The notes beneath the pieces are model-generated. The model was not told where the DNA came from, searched no databases, and was given only the letters and a program-made list of their open reading frames with translations. Below, in pieces: positions 24,527 through 36,764 of a stretch of 64,000 bases of DNA. Each line of letters starts with the position of its first letter. Position 1 is the stretch's first letter. The DNA is taken from the NCBI RefSeq assembly GCF_023278565.1, contig NC_064673.1:3720001-3784000 (forward strand), read 5' to 3'. This DNA is from Colletotrichum lupini (lineage: Eukaryota > Ascomycota > Sordariomycetes > Glomerellales > Glomerellaceae). The translations under genes and the position numbers were made by a program.

Positions 24527-27430
24527 GTTGCATATACCGAGTTATACAACAGGTAGTGCCGGGCTGTGCCTTGGGGACGAATTTGGCACAGCTTTGATGG
24601 CTAAGGGATAAGCCAACGATTGGCGAGAAAAGGGGGAGGTTTAACAGAGAGTGGCAATACGAAGGATAGATAGTCCTTACTTGGGTAGACTACGACTCTC
24701 AACGCTCATCGAATTACCTGCCAGTATTTGCTTCTTCTTCCTCAAACACAGTGAACATGTGTGGGTGAATGTGGTTCGAAAACCAAGATCATTGGGAGTA
24801 TTAAAAGTGAAACAGTATCCTGATCGTTCTACGTGTTATGCATGAAGGACAATGTGACCATGTGAGTACTGAAGTAGGCTCAGTCGATTTGACATCCACC
24901 AGTACGACTATGAGAACTACATGCCATAATTCCTCTTTTGAAGGTATCTTGCTGCTCCTGATATGCCAAGGACTCAACATGCCAACGCTTCTTCTTTGTG
25001 TCTGTGGATTTAGTGGAGTTGTCTAACAAATCCCTTCCCAATTTCATATTACCTAGTGTCTTGATAAATCGACTTTGCCTTCAAGCGAGGTAACATGTAC
25101 CTAGGATTTTGCCGAACCTGGGCGAGAAGTCATATTCAGGAGCTCTGAGATGTTCACTCTGTCTGAAACTATTCCTTTTGTTGTGTATCAAATTAAGATA
25201 GGTATCACGAAACGGCAAAAGTTAGTTGATTGGGAACAATTAATTCCATATTTTTTCTCCCATTCGATTCTATTACATCCTTTATTCCTAGAGAATTTCG
25301 AACAAGAGAGAAAAGAAATTGAAAACAGAGCGAATAAATTCAGAGAACAGCTGAGAATGGATGTACTGTCATTGTTCCTCAATTCCTTGATGGGTTATCG
25401 TCTTGCGAGGTTGGTATGTAGTCATTGGCTGGGGTCAGACCCCCCGAGAGTTGAAACCTCTGACATCTACACCATTCTTCAGGCGCTCTTTCTAGTGTTG
25501 ACTTGATTTATGGAGAGTAGCCTCAAGCTGTGCGAATGAATCGTTTCTCTAGACTAAGTCTTCTTCCGGTATCTTATTTGCCATGCCTCCAGCCGTAGAT
25601 CTTTGAGGTGTTGTCACGTATTTTAAAGTGCCGGGAGGTGGCTTAGTGTGTGATTTGCATCCCGCCTGAACAACCCCGCAAAACCCCGCAAGTTTCCAAA
25701 GCATTTGAAGATGGATATCGCTAGATAAGATGGGTTCGAAAGAAACCTGGAGAGACACCGGACGAGACGCTCCAAGAGGGGAAGTCCCGGTAGGCCGGCG
25801 CTGACTCGGTCAAGAGAGGAGTTGGACGGGAACCCATCGGGCTTGGTATCACGGGAAGGATGGCAAAGGAAGTGCAAGACGGGGGACGGTCGTACGATCG
25901 TGCTCACAATAAGGATTCTGTTTGCTGACATCGGGACCAACCGCCGCCTGAGATGGAATGGGTCTGAATATGGAAAATAGGCGACGAACGGCTGCAAGCC
26001 GAAGCTGAATCGAGGGGTAAAGTCGAGACCGACAAGGTCAGAGTAGGTGGGTATTACAACAGGTCGGCGACTTCAGATGAGAAGACCAATGAAACCCTCC
26101 TCCCAAGGCGACGGGCCTCTTTTGTTTGTAAGGTTACAGTCTTGCTTCTGTTGCTGCGAACAAGAGAGTGCATCTTCACTCTGACGTCGCCTTGATGCTA
26201 CAGTACCTGATATTCCGTACCAAAACTTGACCCCAGGGGCCAAGGATAGCGGGGGTAGTACGCCTCGTGACGCTTGGCGAACGAGGCCACACCAGGCGCT
26301 GCGGTAGGAGAAAGGCTTTGCAGGTGTGCCGACTACGGATACGTTATAAGGACCTCAAGGTGAGAGGCAGCGCACCGTCCAAGACTAGGTAGCAGCGTCA
26401 AGGATTCCCGGAGCAAACATAGCGCGCCGCAAGCGATCTGTCATTCATGTTGACAAGCTGAGCTATTTCGGGGCGAGCGAACGGGTTCCTAAGGGGCACC
26501 CGATTAACCGAGTACCAATGTGTGCCAACCAAGGAGACCAGGCGCGAAGTGCAGAAATGTGGCTGCACGTGGAAATCCTGCGCAGCTGTGCCGCTGCGTA
26601 GTCTGCGTCTCTCCTGGCGTTTCGGTTCCAGATCTGCGTGACGCTGATGAGCCTTACCCAGGCCCCAGCGAATAGGACGGGGTCTAAATCAAACGGGCTT
26701 TGAATTATCAGATCATGTACAAACAGCAAGGAGCAGGCACCGAAGCATCTATGTTCATGGTTTGTGATTCGTGTGGGGATAGCCTTTCGACAAGAAAAAC
26801 TAACGTTTTTGGAGGGAAAGGATTCAGGCTTTCGAGTGACAGATAGCGCCGGATGCTTTCGAGAAGCAAGCTTTCCATAGGTACCTAGATCCAGGGTGAT
26901 GCTACCCAAGACGACCAAGACGCCAAGCTTGTCCAGTCAACTAAGTACTCCGTACGGATATGTCACGGCATATTTCGGATAGAAGAAGATTGGGGATGCA
27001 GACAGACCCGAGGACTGAGAGAAATGACTGACGGATGGAAAGAGGTGAAGATGATTGACCTCGGATAAGATAAGATAAGCGGCGGATGTGAGTGGACGAA
27101 GGAAACGCCGGCCCTCGAGGAGGTCTTCATTCCTGCCCCGACTTTTCCAAGCCGAGACCCCACAAGGTCGGCGTTGGTCGGTACATGTGGATACGTAACT
27201 CTCTTCCCCTCACGCCGGGACAGGACCCGAGGGGAAAAGTCTCGAGACTCTGTAACCAAGTCTCTAAATGGACCTATGGCGCGCTGGTAATTACTCACAA
27301 GTGGACCCAAGCCCGTGCACGCCAGTCGGTCGCAAGGTCCAACTTCCGGATTCCGGGATTGGCCGAACGGGGGAAAGGGCAGTCCTGCGGCTAGACCTTA
27401 CTATGTAGAGACTACAGACTGTAAGACTCG
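24527..27430. other. Gene-poor intergenic region
   Basis: About 2.9 kb with scattered short ORFs on both strands. The longest (25150-25506 plus, 118 residues; 26463-26918 minus, 151 residues) show no domain, signal or splice structure and are not called. The region has ordinary base composition and no repeat similarity to the nearby Copia elements. Confidence 0.4.
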
Positions 27431-28342
27431 AGTGCGTGAGTGTTCCCCCCCTTCACTCATGTGCCTCTCATCTGCCATCACCATTCCTTTTCCAGCCGAC
27501 CCTTCCACTCGCCCCCTGGCTCTCCCACCCCTCCCACCCACATCCAGTTTGGCGGGCCACAAGTGAGTCGACGTCAGGATTTATCTCACACAAACCTGCA
27601 TCCGATGCCTACCGGTACTCGACCACCCACTGCGACTTGACTCGACAGCCAGAGCCAGAGACCAGGGCACACGCGAAGCACTCCGACGCACGCCGCTTTC
27701 TTCCCGACATACCTACAGCACCATCCCGCAGCGAAGACTCAGTCAGCCAACTTCCCCATCCCATCCATCCCGCCCGTATCGCGCCTGTGCTGCAAGCCTG
27801 CACCTCTACGCCGATCACTCATCCGAGTCCACCCCAAGGCGCTTCCGCGATCGAAATACCGCGCGCAGGATCGAGACTGCCTCTTCACCCCGCCGAACAC
27901 CATATATCACCCACGATAACGACCCTTCTGTTACCGTCACCCCTCGTTTCCCTGAGCGACGTTTCTACATACACACTGACGAGCCCACAAACAACGGAAT
28001 CCCGATTTTGAGTGCCCCTCTCGCCTCGCTGCGGCTCCTCATTTCTCTTCCCCGTACGAAACCGTGTTGCAGCGCAAGCTTGGACGTCTTGCCCCAGGAT
28101 CGACCCGGCTCGGGCACGGATGACAGCATAAACCCCAGCAACCTAGAGGGATATCATACCGGAGAATAGGGGTCCCCAACCGAAGCGCTTGCTTTTTTAC
28201 CCTTTCGTCGGCGGAACCTCCCCGTTACGTCTTACGTCAAAACACGGCAATCTCCTCACTCTTCTGCAACGACACACGCACGACCGGGTGCGGCTTCGAT
28301 CTGCATACTACGAATACAACCACAGTACGGCAAAGGCGACCG
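27431..28342 (+). other. Probable long promoter/5' leader of the Ser-rich protein gene
   Basis: A C-rich, CT-rich stretch directly upstream of the coding region at 28343. It contains an ORF of about 190 codons (27436-28011) that is Pro/Ser/His-rich and looks like translated leader rather than protein. Long CT-rich leaders with upstream ORFs are common before fungal regulatory genes. Confidence 0.35.
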
Positions 28343-28840
28343 ATGACATCGCGGTCCGACGCATCCACGATGCCTTCTCAACGACCTTTCTTCCTCTCCA
28401 CCTTCTTCAACTCCTTTAGACAACAGTCTCCTTCGGCGACGGCGCTATCATCGCAGCAACCGAATAAGCATACCACGCAAACATCATCGTCATCGTACGC
28501 CACACAGTCCGCTGCTTCAGCGCCACGAGCCATTTCCTCGAATACATCAACAGGTAGCGGCGGAAACAACGCCAACGCCAACTCGACGACCCGTTCGACA
28601 TCGGGAGTCGTGAATCAATACCCACTTCACTCCCCGCGGGGTGGCATCCCCATTCCCGGTAGCGCCAACCGACGGCGCGGAAGCGACAGCAGCAGTGAAG
28701 GATTCCGCGATGTATTAGGTGCCGATAAATGGTACATCGGAGGGCGGACCGCTGGCGGCGAGGAAAAGTTCTTCAAGCTGGGCGTTGTCAGGAGGGTGCG
28801 CAGTAACGACGGCCTGAGTTTGGATCGACTGAGTTTATAG
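28343..28840 (+). CDS. Conserved-looking Ser-rich protein, function unknown
   Basis: A single exon of 165 residues. A second ATG at 28370 (Met10) has a better start context (A at -3) and may be the real start. Residues about 20-95 are Ser/Thr/Gln/Asn-rich and surely disordered. After HSPRGGIPIPG and a basic SANRRRGSDSSSEGF segment comes an ordered-looking C-terminus (DKWYIGGRTAGGEEKFFKLG) ending in RRVRSNDGLSLDRLSL. The RRxRS and LSLDRLSL pieces look like kinase or 14-3-3-type sites, which is inference. No intron is needed. The C-terminal half reads as a conserved motif, but the family was not recognised. Confidence 0.65.
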   Translation: MTSRSDASTMPSQRPFFLSTFFNSFRQQSPSATALSSQQPNKHTTQTSSSSYATQSAASAPRAISSNTSTGSGGNNANANSTTRSTSGVVNQYPLHSPRGGIPIPGSANRRRGSDSSSEGFRDVLGADKWYIGGRTAGGEEKFFKLGVVRRVRSNDGLSLDRLSL

Positions 28841-29270
28841 AAGTGAAGGACGGCGGCGACGGCGGCGACGGCGACGATGATGACGATGGATGACGGCGAA
28901 ACGGGTGATCGTAAGAATGATCAGACATGACGAAGGCTTTTAAACATGAAATGGGTATATAGGCGGAACTTGGGAAATCGGCATCATCAATGAGCCCCCT
29001 TTAACGATACATCGATGGGAACATATCGAACAAATCCTCAGAATCATGAGGCCACTGGCGTTTTGGAAGGATTATGATTTTTCTTTTCTGAAACAAATAG
29101 CAACCTGAAAAAGGCTTAGAGCACACGTGAGAGTGCAAGAGAAAAGCATCAAGTTGAGCAAAACAAATGGACAGGTCACTTTCTACATTTCTTCTACCTC
29201 GGTTCTTGTCCACAAATCTGTATCGACTAGCCTCGAGGAGGTGATTCTTTTACGCAGGGCAGTGATCCAT
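28841..29270. repeat. 3' flank with GGCGAC-type microsatellite
   Basis: At about 28849-28890 there is an imperfect GGCGAC/GACGAT hexamer and trinucleotide run just after the stop codon, presumably in the 3' UTR. The rest up to the ALG10 stop codon shows no gene. Confidence 0.6.
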
Positions 29271-31681
29271 CTACCACATGAACCGCTGCATCCGACCATT
29301 TTCCAATACCCTGCCATCCTCTGCCCTCCATAGGTATGGCTTGGCGAGGAATATGTACATCGTGATCAAGTTGACAAGCACGAACCAGAGAGTCTCTAGC
29401 ACAAGTCGCACATCAAAATTCTTTCCGAACCTGACCAACGAGCCCAGGATGGGCAACTTCTCGGCCTTTGAGAGGACCGGATGTGTGGCAGCGTGGTCGT
29501 GGAGTCTCCACGCCGGGACGAGAATGCGCCAGAAGACCCAGGGGAGGATGAAGTAGCGCGGCTCGACGAGGGGCGCCGTCATTAGCGAGAGGGTCGTCGC
29601 GAGGAGGAGGAGGATTGCGGTCGATGAGGCGGTGGGCTCTGTGGTGTAGGATGTCTGGTCTGCGAGGGTGATGATGGCGTAGGGGTTGTGGCGGTCCTTG
29701 GGTTCTTTTCCTTCTGTGGCAGTGACGGCCTCGGAGTCGTCCAGAGGCTCTGTTGCAGAGGGCTTTTCTTCGCGGTAGGGGCTTGCGGTGCTAAAGGGGT
29801 TACTCTGCCATGGTCCGGGACGGAGCGCGGTGTACCGCCCCGAGCAATCAGCGTTGTGGTCTGAGAGGAAACCGCCTTGGCCGCAGCCGGCGAGTGCGTC
29901 CCAGCATAACCAGCGGGCGAGGGTGTAGGGGATGATGAGGTAGTAGCGGAACAGGCCCGGGCGGCGGATGGTGTAGCGGAAGATGTAGAACATGTAGTGT
30001 CTGTTATCTGCGAGGGTGAAGGGGTGAATGATGGTGTTGAATCTGACGACGAGCAGGGTCAGAAGGAGGAGGGCGGGCGTTAGGAGGAGGTGGTAGAGTT
30101 TGGAACCGATGACTTTCTGGAGGGTGGTGAGGATGATGGAGGTTGAGGGGGTGGTTGCTGAATCGAGTTGCTCGGTAGAGTCTTGAGTTTGGAGTTTTTG
30201 TTTCTTTGAAGAGCTACCTTGAGCAGGTCCGCTGAGAGCGTGCTTGCGGCCGTGTGTGCTGCTATCGGAGTCTGCGCCCTTGACTGTGCTCGTCTTGAAG
30301 GTGGTACGGTAGAGACCGTGAACGAAACGGAGGACCCCAATGACGGAAGGTAGGAAGAGTGGGAAAGAAAAGAATGCGAAGAGAGGCCAGATGTAGAGCA
30401 TTTGGGCGAGGTGGATTGTCGCGACATGGTTGGATTTGTCGCCTGGCGACATGTTAGTCCTGGTATCCACTATAGTTTTATGAGGAAACATACCGAGCAC
30501 CACGCCGCCGTTCCAGGCAACGAAGCCGGCGAAGAGGGCCATGATGGTAATGTGTGGATAGACCTTCTTCAGTACGCGAAGAGGATTGGCTAGAGCAGCG
30601 ATGCCGATGCTCAGGGCGGAGAAGAATAAGTCTGGCAGTGTCAGTAGAATACCTTCCAGCCGTGTTTCAGTAGACTCACCATCTGGCCATGTAGTGTTGA
30701 GAGGCGGATCATGGACATCCCCAACAGAGTATCTCCACCCGTAGAACTTCACAACCTCGCCGAGTGTCGTCATGCTGGGCTTAGCCACCGGATCAGGACG
30801 GAGGGCCTTGACAGCGGCGACAGCCTCCAAGCCGCCCATATACACGACAACCCAAAAGACATTGGTCTGTCTCATGACAAGAGTCAAGACGCCGAGGACG
30901 ATAGTGATCCAGTCACTCAAGAAAGAACTGCGCTCCTCACGGACGCGGTGGAGGTGGTGATAGTAGGCAACAAGGACTGACAGTGTCGAGACGACGTCGG
31001 TGTAGTACAAACCTGAGAAGAAGAAGAGGACAGGAAAGAGGGCAACGTTCCAGCCCAGGTGAATCGAGTGGAAGGAGAGCACTGCTGGAGGTGCTGGGGA
31101 CTTGGCGTCGGGGCGGCGAGTCTCGAGGAGGTGGCGGCAGTGAGTCGCGAGGATGCCGACGCCGAGAATGGCGATGATGTTGACGCCACGGAGATCGAGG
31201 ACGGAGCAGTCGGGTCTCATCATCACCTGGAGGTAGTATTTGGATAGAATGTACCTGGTGATTTGTTAGCTGGGTGTGGTGATGGGTCTAATGAGAATGG
31301 CGGCTTACAAGCCGGGAGGAGTGGTAATCTTGTCATCCCACTCGTCCCATCTTCCTTGACAGAACTTCTGGGCTTGAGGAATATGAAAGATCTCATCCTA
31401 TTTTTTTGTTAGTATGGTGGGATGGTATCGATCTTACATATGGAAACTGAGCTCACCAGGTATGGCTTGTCGACTTGGGCCATGACATTGCTGCACCAGA
31501 TCCAGCCGAGGATGAAGATGATGATGTACGACACGCGCATGAGCACATCGTAAATCTTGTTTGTCTTGGGCCCCGAGGGGTCGGGATTGGCCATCTTGGG
31601 GGTGATGACCCATAGTAGAGAGTAGAGAACGACGACGGACAGGATGTTGAGTCCGTCGACGAAGGCTTCGACGGCCTTCAT
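29271..31681 (-). CDS. alg10: Alpha-1,2-glucosyltransferase ALG10/DIE2
   Basis: ALG10 adds the third, terminal glucose to the dolichol-linked oligosaccharide in the ER lumen before N-glycan transfer. Five exons: 31681-31457, 31397-31309, 31254-30680, 30631-30494 and 30442-29271, giving 732 residues. The last two introns (30679-30632, 48 bp; 30493-30443, 51 bp) contain no stop and keep frame, so a plain ORF hides them. Splicing restores WPDD followed by LFFSALSIG, and VVLG followed by [13 protein letters not shown], as in the family. Other markers are [20 protein letters not shown] near the N-terminus, [10 protein letters not shown], and [18 protein letters not shown]. About a dozen hydrophobic segments fit the polytopic ER protein. 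A disordered Ser/Lys-rich insert lies in the middle of the last exon. Confidence 0.93.
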
Positions 31682-32262
31682 CTTCAATGTGAGCTGCCCA
31701 GAGGGCAGACGAGATTGAGGTTGCTGGCCGTGGGGTTATGTTGGTTCTGTTGGATGTAATCACTCAAGATGTGGAAAGAGGCAAAGAAGAAACCGACCTG
31801 AAATGAGTGTCAGAAAACAAGGGGAATGTGGCTTCGCCTGGGGATACAATGAGTGTTGGGAGCGGCAGCAAATGATCTCTTACACAGACAAGTGAGGTGG
31901 AAGAAAGTGAACAGTTCATCATTTGGCAAAGATGCAGCAATTACGCGTCTTCGCACTGTTTGCGCACGGTCTTTCACTCAACCTACTCGCTGAAGAAAGG
32001 GGCAGTTCAGCTCCCTGACAAAACTACTTTTACCAATGTTGTGTTTTGAGATGATGCGTAGAAGATACATAACACAGAATAGTTGCGTTGACTAAGTTCT
32101 CGAATCACTGCCTTATTCAAACACATCAACTAAAGTTAAAGAGTCTATTGTATCTTTTATACAAGCCCCGAAGGGTGGACACCCCTCCATCCCAACACCT
32201 CATTCAACCATGCTCACCACATTTTCAGCATTAGAAAAGCATAGCCAAGTTATGAAAGGCAT
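31682..32262. other. Intergenic between ALG10 and QCR10
   Basis: About 580 bp holding the ALG10 promoter and the QCR10 3' UTR, both on the minus strand. No further gene was seen. Confidence 0.5.
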
Positions 32263-33095
32263 TTAGAATGGCTGTTTGTCTAATGTTAGCATGTTGCCTT
32301 GGTGGTATTCGATCTTGAGGAAAGCTCACGTTGTCAGACGCAGGGGGAACCTCCTTGAGGAACTTGGGGCCAACAATGGGGATCTTCTGTAGAGGGTGTT
32401 AGTTCTCAGGTGAGTCCATTTCGGAGACGCAGTCTGCCTTACAACAAGGATGTCGTTCTGAATTCTCGGGATGCCGGAGGTGTAGAAAAGGGCGGCAACA
32501 CCGGCGGCAGCGCCAAAACCTGCAGCGCGGGTTCCGCTAGCATAATAGGTTAGTTAATCCGTTCCGAATCTTCCAATTGTGTATAACTCTGTCTTGTGAC
32601 GGTGTCCGATAACTCCTCGTCGCCTTATGTCATCGTCTGTAACGTTCATGTCGGCAGAACAGTGGCAACGGCAATAAGGTTTTCTTGGGCCGAGAGTCGG
32701 AATCGTGATACTGAATGCCGTGCGAAGAGTCTAAGGGGCAACTCACAGCTTAACGACGGAGGCAATGGTCCAGCCACCAACGTTGGGGATTGTGTTGTAC
32801 CTAGATCCAAACAGTCAGCCCACTGCTCTTTCGGTCCATTGCACATCGCATGGAGTTTGTCTCGCGGTGTCGGGAATTCGAAGGCGCTTGAGCAGCCGTA
32901 GTCGAGAGGGATTAATCGTATGGGTATCGTAGGACGTACTTGGGGCCGAACTTGCTGCGGAAGGCAGGGTACAGAGTACCGACGCGGGCCTGCATTGCGA
33001 CTTTTGTCAGTATTTTGTCATGTCTGAGTGGCCTCAGAAGTGTGAGGCAAGAGCGTGGAAGCTCAGGTAGCGGATTGGCTTACGGGGGAAGGCAT
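32263..33095 (-). CDS. qcr10: Cytochrome bc1 complex subunit 10 (QCR10)
   Basis: QCR10 is a small single-span subunit of respiratory complex III in the inner mitochondrial membrane. Six exons: 33095-33084, 32989-32940, 32800-32747, 32536-32443, 32386-32330 and 32271-32263, with phases that agree throughout and 91 residues. The first coding exon has only 12 bp (MPSP) and the last only 9 bp including the stop. Residues about 40-60 (AAGFGAAAGVAALFYTSGIP) form the membrane span. The following KIPIVGPKF and a Pro-rich acidic tail match yeast QCR10 (KIPLLGP followed by a TPPEDKP tail). No ORF longer than one exon exists here, so the gene is easy to miss. It diverges from MED4 across about 305 bp. 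Confidence 0.88.
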
Positions 33096-33400
33096 CTTGA
33101 ATGTGGTGATCGTGCGAACGAACTGTGGGGTGTTCAATTGCAGATGCAAAAGAGTGAGGTCGTGAAAGAATGGTGATGTTGCGAGGGTTTCTTAGCGGGA
33201 AAAGCCGGCCGGATTTCCAATGCGCCTCAGGCTACAGGCTGGGAGAGAACATTGAATCCCGGAGCCAATGGGCGTGCTGCCTCTGGTGGGCCCACAGTAC
33301 GGTCTAGCGGAGCTCAACTCAGCCTTGCACCCAAATCCTCTCCTTCACACCACCAGCTAGACCAGCGATCTCGGCCGATCGACAACTTTTGACCACAGCC
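33096..33400. promoter_or_regulatory. Divergent promoter between QCR10 and MED4
   Basis: Only about 305 bp separate the two start codons, so both genes must share this region. No TATA box is evident, which fits housekeeping genes. Confidence 0.55.
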
Positions 33401-34461
33401 ATGGACAAGATTATTGACGTGCGCTTTGAGCGCGTTGAGAAAGCCCTTGCGGTTCTCATTGAGTCGGTTTCCAAATATCATCCCCACGCCAAGCAGGCAT
33501 TGGACCTCCACGAAGCAGACCATGACCTCACAAAAGGCCTCGACGAGGGTAAGCTTACCTCCGACACAAGCTGCCAGGCTCCCATGCTAATTCCACGATC
33601 ACAGTTCAAATCCATCAAAACAACAATCTTCGCCTGCAGCAACTCCGAGCAACGACTACCTCCCTCGACACACAAATCAGAGAGACGCTCTCCAGTCTAG
33701 CAACAACACGGAAGGACATCACCACGACCCAAATCACCGTCCACCCCGAAGGACCCAACTACCCCGTGAAATATGACGAGCTCCTCAACTATGCCCGCCG
33801 TATCAGTAAAACCACTCTCCCGCCCGCCGCCCTTACAAACGGCGGCCTCACCGCCGGTGGAGGCTCTCCCGGCCCAGACCCGAACGCAAGCATGACCACC
33901 AACCCAAACACCCCCGGCGCAAACGGCCTCCAGAGCCAGCCCGTAAGCGCCGCTCCGACACCCAGCCAGAGCCAGACTCCAGGCCCTTCGGGCGGAGCAA
34001 ACGGCAGCCCCGTCGGCGGATCGCAGGACCTCCTCCCAGGAACGCAGCAAACGACCGCGACCTCGCTACCCGACGGCCTGCGCAACCACCTCAACCCTCA
34101 CTTCAACGCGACGTTCGTGCCCTGGCCGAGCGAGGGTATGATCCGCGGCGGCGCCATGGCCATGTATCAAAACCTCGCGGACTCGGGCACCGATCCCCGC
34201 GGCTACGATCCGCAGCAGATTGCCGAGGCGAAGCGGAAAGAGGAGGAGGAGCGCAAGGTCCGCGAGGAGCAGGAGAAGGCCGAGATTGAGAGGAAGAACC
34301 GGGAGTACGCGGAGAAGATGGAGAAGATTCGCCGCGAGCAGCAGGAGGCGTACCGGCGCGACAGTGTGGCTGCTGGCGCTGGTGCCGGCGCCTCCTCGGC
34401 TGGCAAGAGCAAGCAGTTCCAGTTTACAAGTCTCATGGACGATGACGACGACGACGAGTAG
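33401..34461 (+). CDS. med4: Mediator subunit 4 (MED4)
   Basis: MED4 belongs to the middle module of the Mediator complex, which links transcription factors to RNA polymerase II in the nucleus. Exons 33401-33548 and 33605-34461 join through a 56-bp intron (GTAAGC...CACAG), giving 334 residues. The N-terminal ~110 residues are helical (FERVEKALAVLIESVSKY, then LRLQQLRATTTSLDTQIRET). They are followed by the family signature YPVKYDELLNYARRISKTTLP at about residues 125-145. A Gly/Pro/Ser/Asn-rich linker comes next. A conserved PWPSEGMIRGGAM segment and a charged coiled coil (EAKRKEEEERKVREEQEKAE) precede an acidic tail DDDDDDE. The length is larger than yeast Med4 (284) because of the linker. 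Confidence 0.93.
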
Positions 34462-34779
34462 CTAACGAGCCACTTTACGGGGAATGTTGTACAACGTAAT
34501 TCACACAAGACAAACCAAATGAAGAGAACTTTACATGCGCTGTTGTTTTACTCCAAGCTGGAGGCAGCTCGCTCCCGTCTACCAATCCCTGCCGTCTACC
34601 ATCTAACAAGAACATCATTTTTTTGAACCTCATGATCAACCACGCTCTGCTTCTAGGCCAAAGCGTGTCATCAGAACTACAATGCAACGCTCGGGGGACG
34701 AGAGTGAGTATTCGTACAAAAACGTTGATACAATAGGATGAACCTGTCGCCGCATGTTAACGCCCGAATGCAATGCCAT
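34462..34779. other. Convergent 3' flanks of MED4 and the TM9 gene
   Basis: About 320 bp between two stop codons facing each other. It presumably holds both 3' UTRs; nothing else was seen. Confidence 0.5.
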
Positions 34780-36764
34780 TTAATCAATCTTGATGGAGGC
34801 GTAAATCTTCCTGACGAACCACCAACTTGCGAAGTAGCCAATGGACCCTGCGAAGCAACGTTAGTATGAGTCAAAGCTGAGGGGCGGCAGGCAAGCTTAC
34901 CAGTAAGAATGAAGAACAAGAAGGAGATCAGAGCACTGTAGCCGACGTAGAGGACGGTACCCGCCAGGTTGCTCAAGTTCAGCTTGGTGAACAGGTACAA
35001 AAGGCAGTTGAGGAAGATGTAGCCACCACTCATACCCGCAGCAAGGAATGATCGCCACTGCCAGTTGTAGTTCTCGGCGCAGAGCAAGAAGTACACCATG
35101 AGAATGGTGACGGCAGCAGTTGTAACGATCATGAGACCGTACGAGAGGAACAGGAAGCCGAACATGTAATAGATACGGCTGAACCAGACGGAGCTCATGA
35201 TGAAGTAGAGTTCGACAAAGATGGCACCAAAGGGCAGGAGACCGACAATGAGCATGCTGGGAATCGGTCTGAGATAGGAGGTGGCAGGAGGAATCTGGCG
35301 AGGAATTTGGTTGGTCTTGACAGGCGCCTCAATGGGAGATGCGCGGAAACCCATCCAGGATCCGGCGAACGACAGAGGCACCGACAGGATGAACCAGATG
35401 GCAATGATGACCAGCATGGTAGTGAAGGGCACGGCGCCGGAAGACTGCTTCGCCCAGAGGAAGAGATCGAGGAAGAAGAAGGCACCAAATACGATGCTTG
35501 GCACCAGAATCGGAGTCAGCGCAACGTTCATCTTCCACTTCTCGCCCTGCAGCGATTTGTAAGTTCTCGCCGAGATGTAACCGCCCACAAAGCCCAAGAT
35601 GGTGTAAAGAAGCAGGATGATTGTTCCGAGGGATCCACGGTTAGAGGGCGACAAGAAGCCGAGAAGGGCGAAGCAGATGGTGAAGCCCGTCATGACAAAA
35701 AGCTGAACACCGTTTCCGAGCAGGACCGAGAGCAGAAGAGGGTTCGAAGGGTTGCGGAAGACGTCTCCGTGGACTAACTTCCATCCCGAATCCTCCTGTA
35801 CGCCATCTTCTAGCGCCGAAGTACCAGAGAGGTCATCCAAGTTGATCTGGTCAAGGCGGTTGTACCTCGCGATATCCTTCTTCAGAGCTCTGACGAGAAT
35901 AGACATTACGGTAAGGATCAGAATGATGACGATAATTGCGGTGTCAACGAGCCAGAACCAGTGGATCTTGGGATCGAATACGTGCAGGTACTTGTCCCAA
36001 CGGGTAGCCCAAGCTGTCTTGGACTCGATCCAGAACACCGAGTACGAGAACTTGACCTCCTTCTCAGTGCCGTCTTCCTCGAAGATGATGGGCTCCATCT
36101 GGTTATTGCAGTCGAGCAGACCCGGGTAGGCACGCGAGCTTGGCTCGACAACGACACCGACGACGCGCAACTGCGACTGATCGCCGTTGACGGCGTGGTA
36201 TTCAACGTTGATGTCGTAGTGATTGTTGAAGATGACGTTGCCGTTCTCGTCCTCGCCGCCCATCAAGAACCCAGGGTTGTAGAAAGTTGTGTTCGTAAAG
36301 TCATCGTAGATCTGCTGTCCGGCGGGCAGGCCGTCCACAAGCCAGTTCAAGCTGTAGCCCTGCTCGATGCGGCGCTTGACAAAACCGACGGCCGCCGGGG
36401 GGTATTTCTGGATGCAAAGCGGCTTGCACTTCTCGTCGTTCTTCATGCGCAGCTCGAATGGCGAGGTCATGATGCGATCTCCGAAGAGAATACTGCCCAG
36501 GCTCTCCGATACATACTCAGGACGGGGTTCGGGCTCGCAGAACTTGAAGCCAGGATGGTAGTAGTCGTAGGAAACAATTGAGTGCAGTCGAGAATCGGAG
36601 GGAGCGGCGACCGGCTTGATGCTGTTCACGTAGAGAGGAACAACGTCGCCCTTCTTGTAAGAGGTAGGCGCAACACCTGGCAAGTAGAAGGCGGAAGCGA
36701 GCTGTGGGATAGCCAGCAAAGAGGCCACGAGCGCCGACGAAGGCGCCATGTCTCGTAGTTGCAT
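34780..36764 (-). CDS. Transmembrane 9 superfamily (EMP70-type) protein
   Basis: TM9/EMP70 proteins are nine-span Golgi/endosome membrane proteins involved in cargo sorting and surface delivery. Exons 36764-34901 and 34847-34780 join across a 53-bp intron (GTAAGC, CTAACG branch, CGCAG), giving 643 residues. A second ATG (36749) five codons in would also leave an intact signal sequence (MAPSSALVASLLAIPQLASA). The mature part starts FYLPGVAP, the hallmark of the family, followed by KKGDVVPLYVN. The luminal domain covers about residues 25-275. Then come a single span, a loop holding GWKLVHGDVFR, and a block of eight spans. The last exon ends WFVRKIYASIKID, a KxD/E-type COPI-binding tail. A direct ORF runs past the donor into false sequence. 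It diverges from LCP5 over about 740 bp. Confidence 0.95.

Noticed and set aside
25150..25506. 118-codon plus-strand ORF with a charged helix-like middle
   Set aside because: No domain, no homologue recognised, base composition like the surrounding intergenic DNA, and no supporting splice or promoter signal.
26463..26918. 151-codon minus-strand ORF
   Set aside because: Starts from a non-ATG codon, has random-looking composition and no motifs.
35961..36581. 206-codon ORF antisense to the TM9 gene
   Set aside because: Shadow frame of a well-supported coding exon with no motif of its own.
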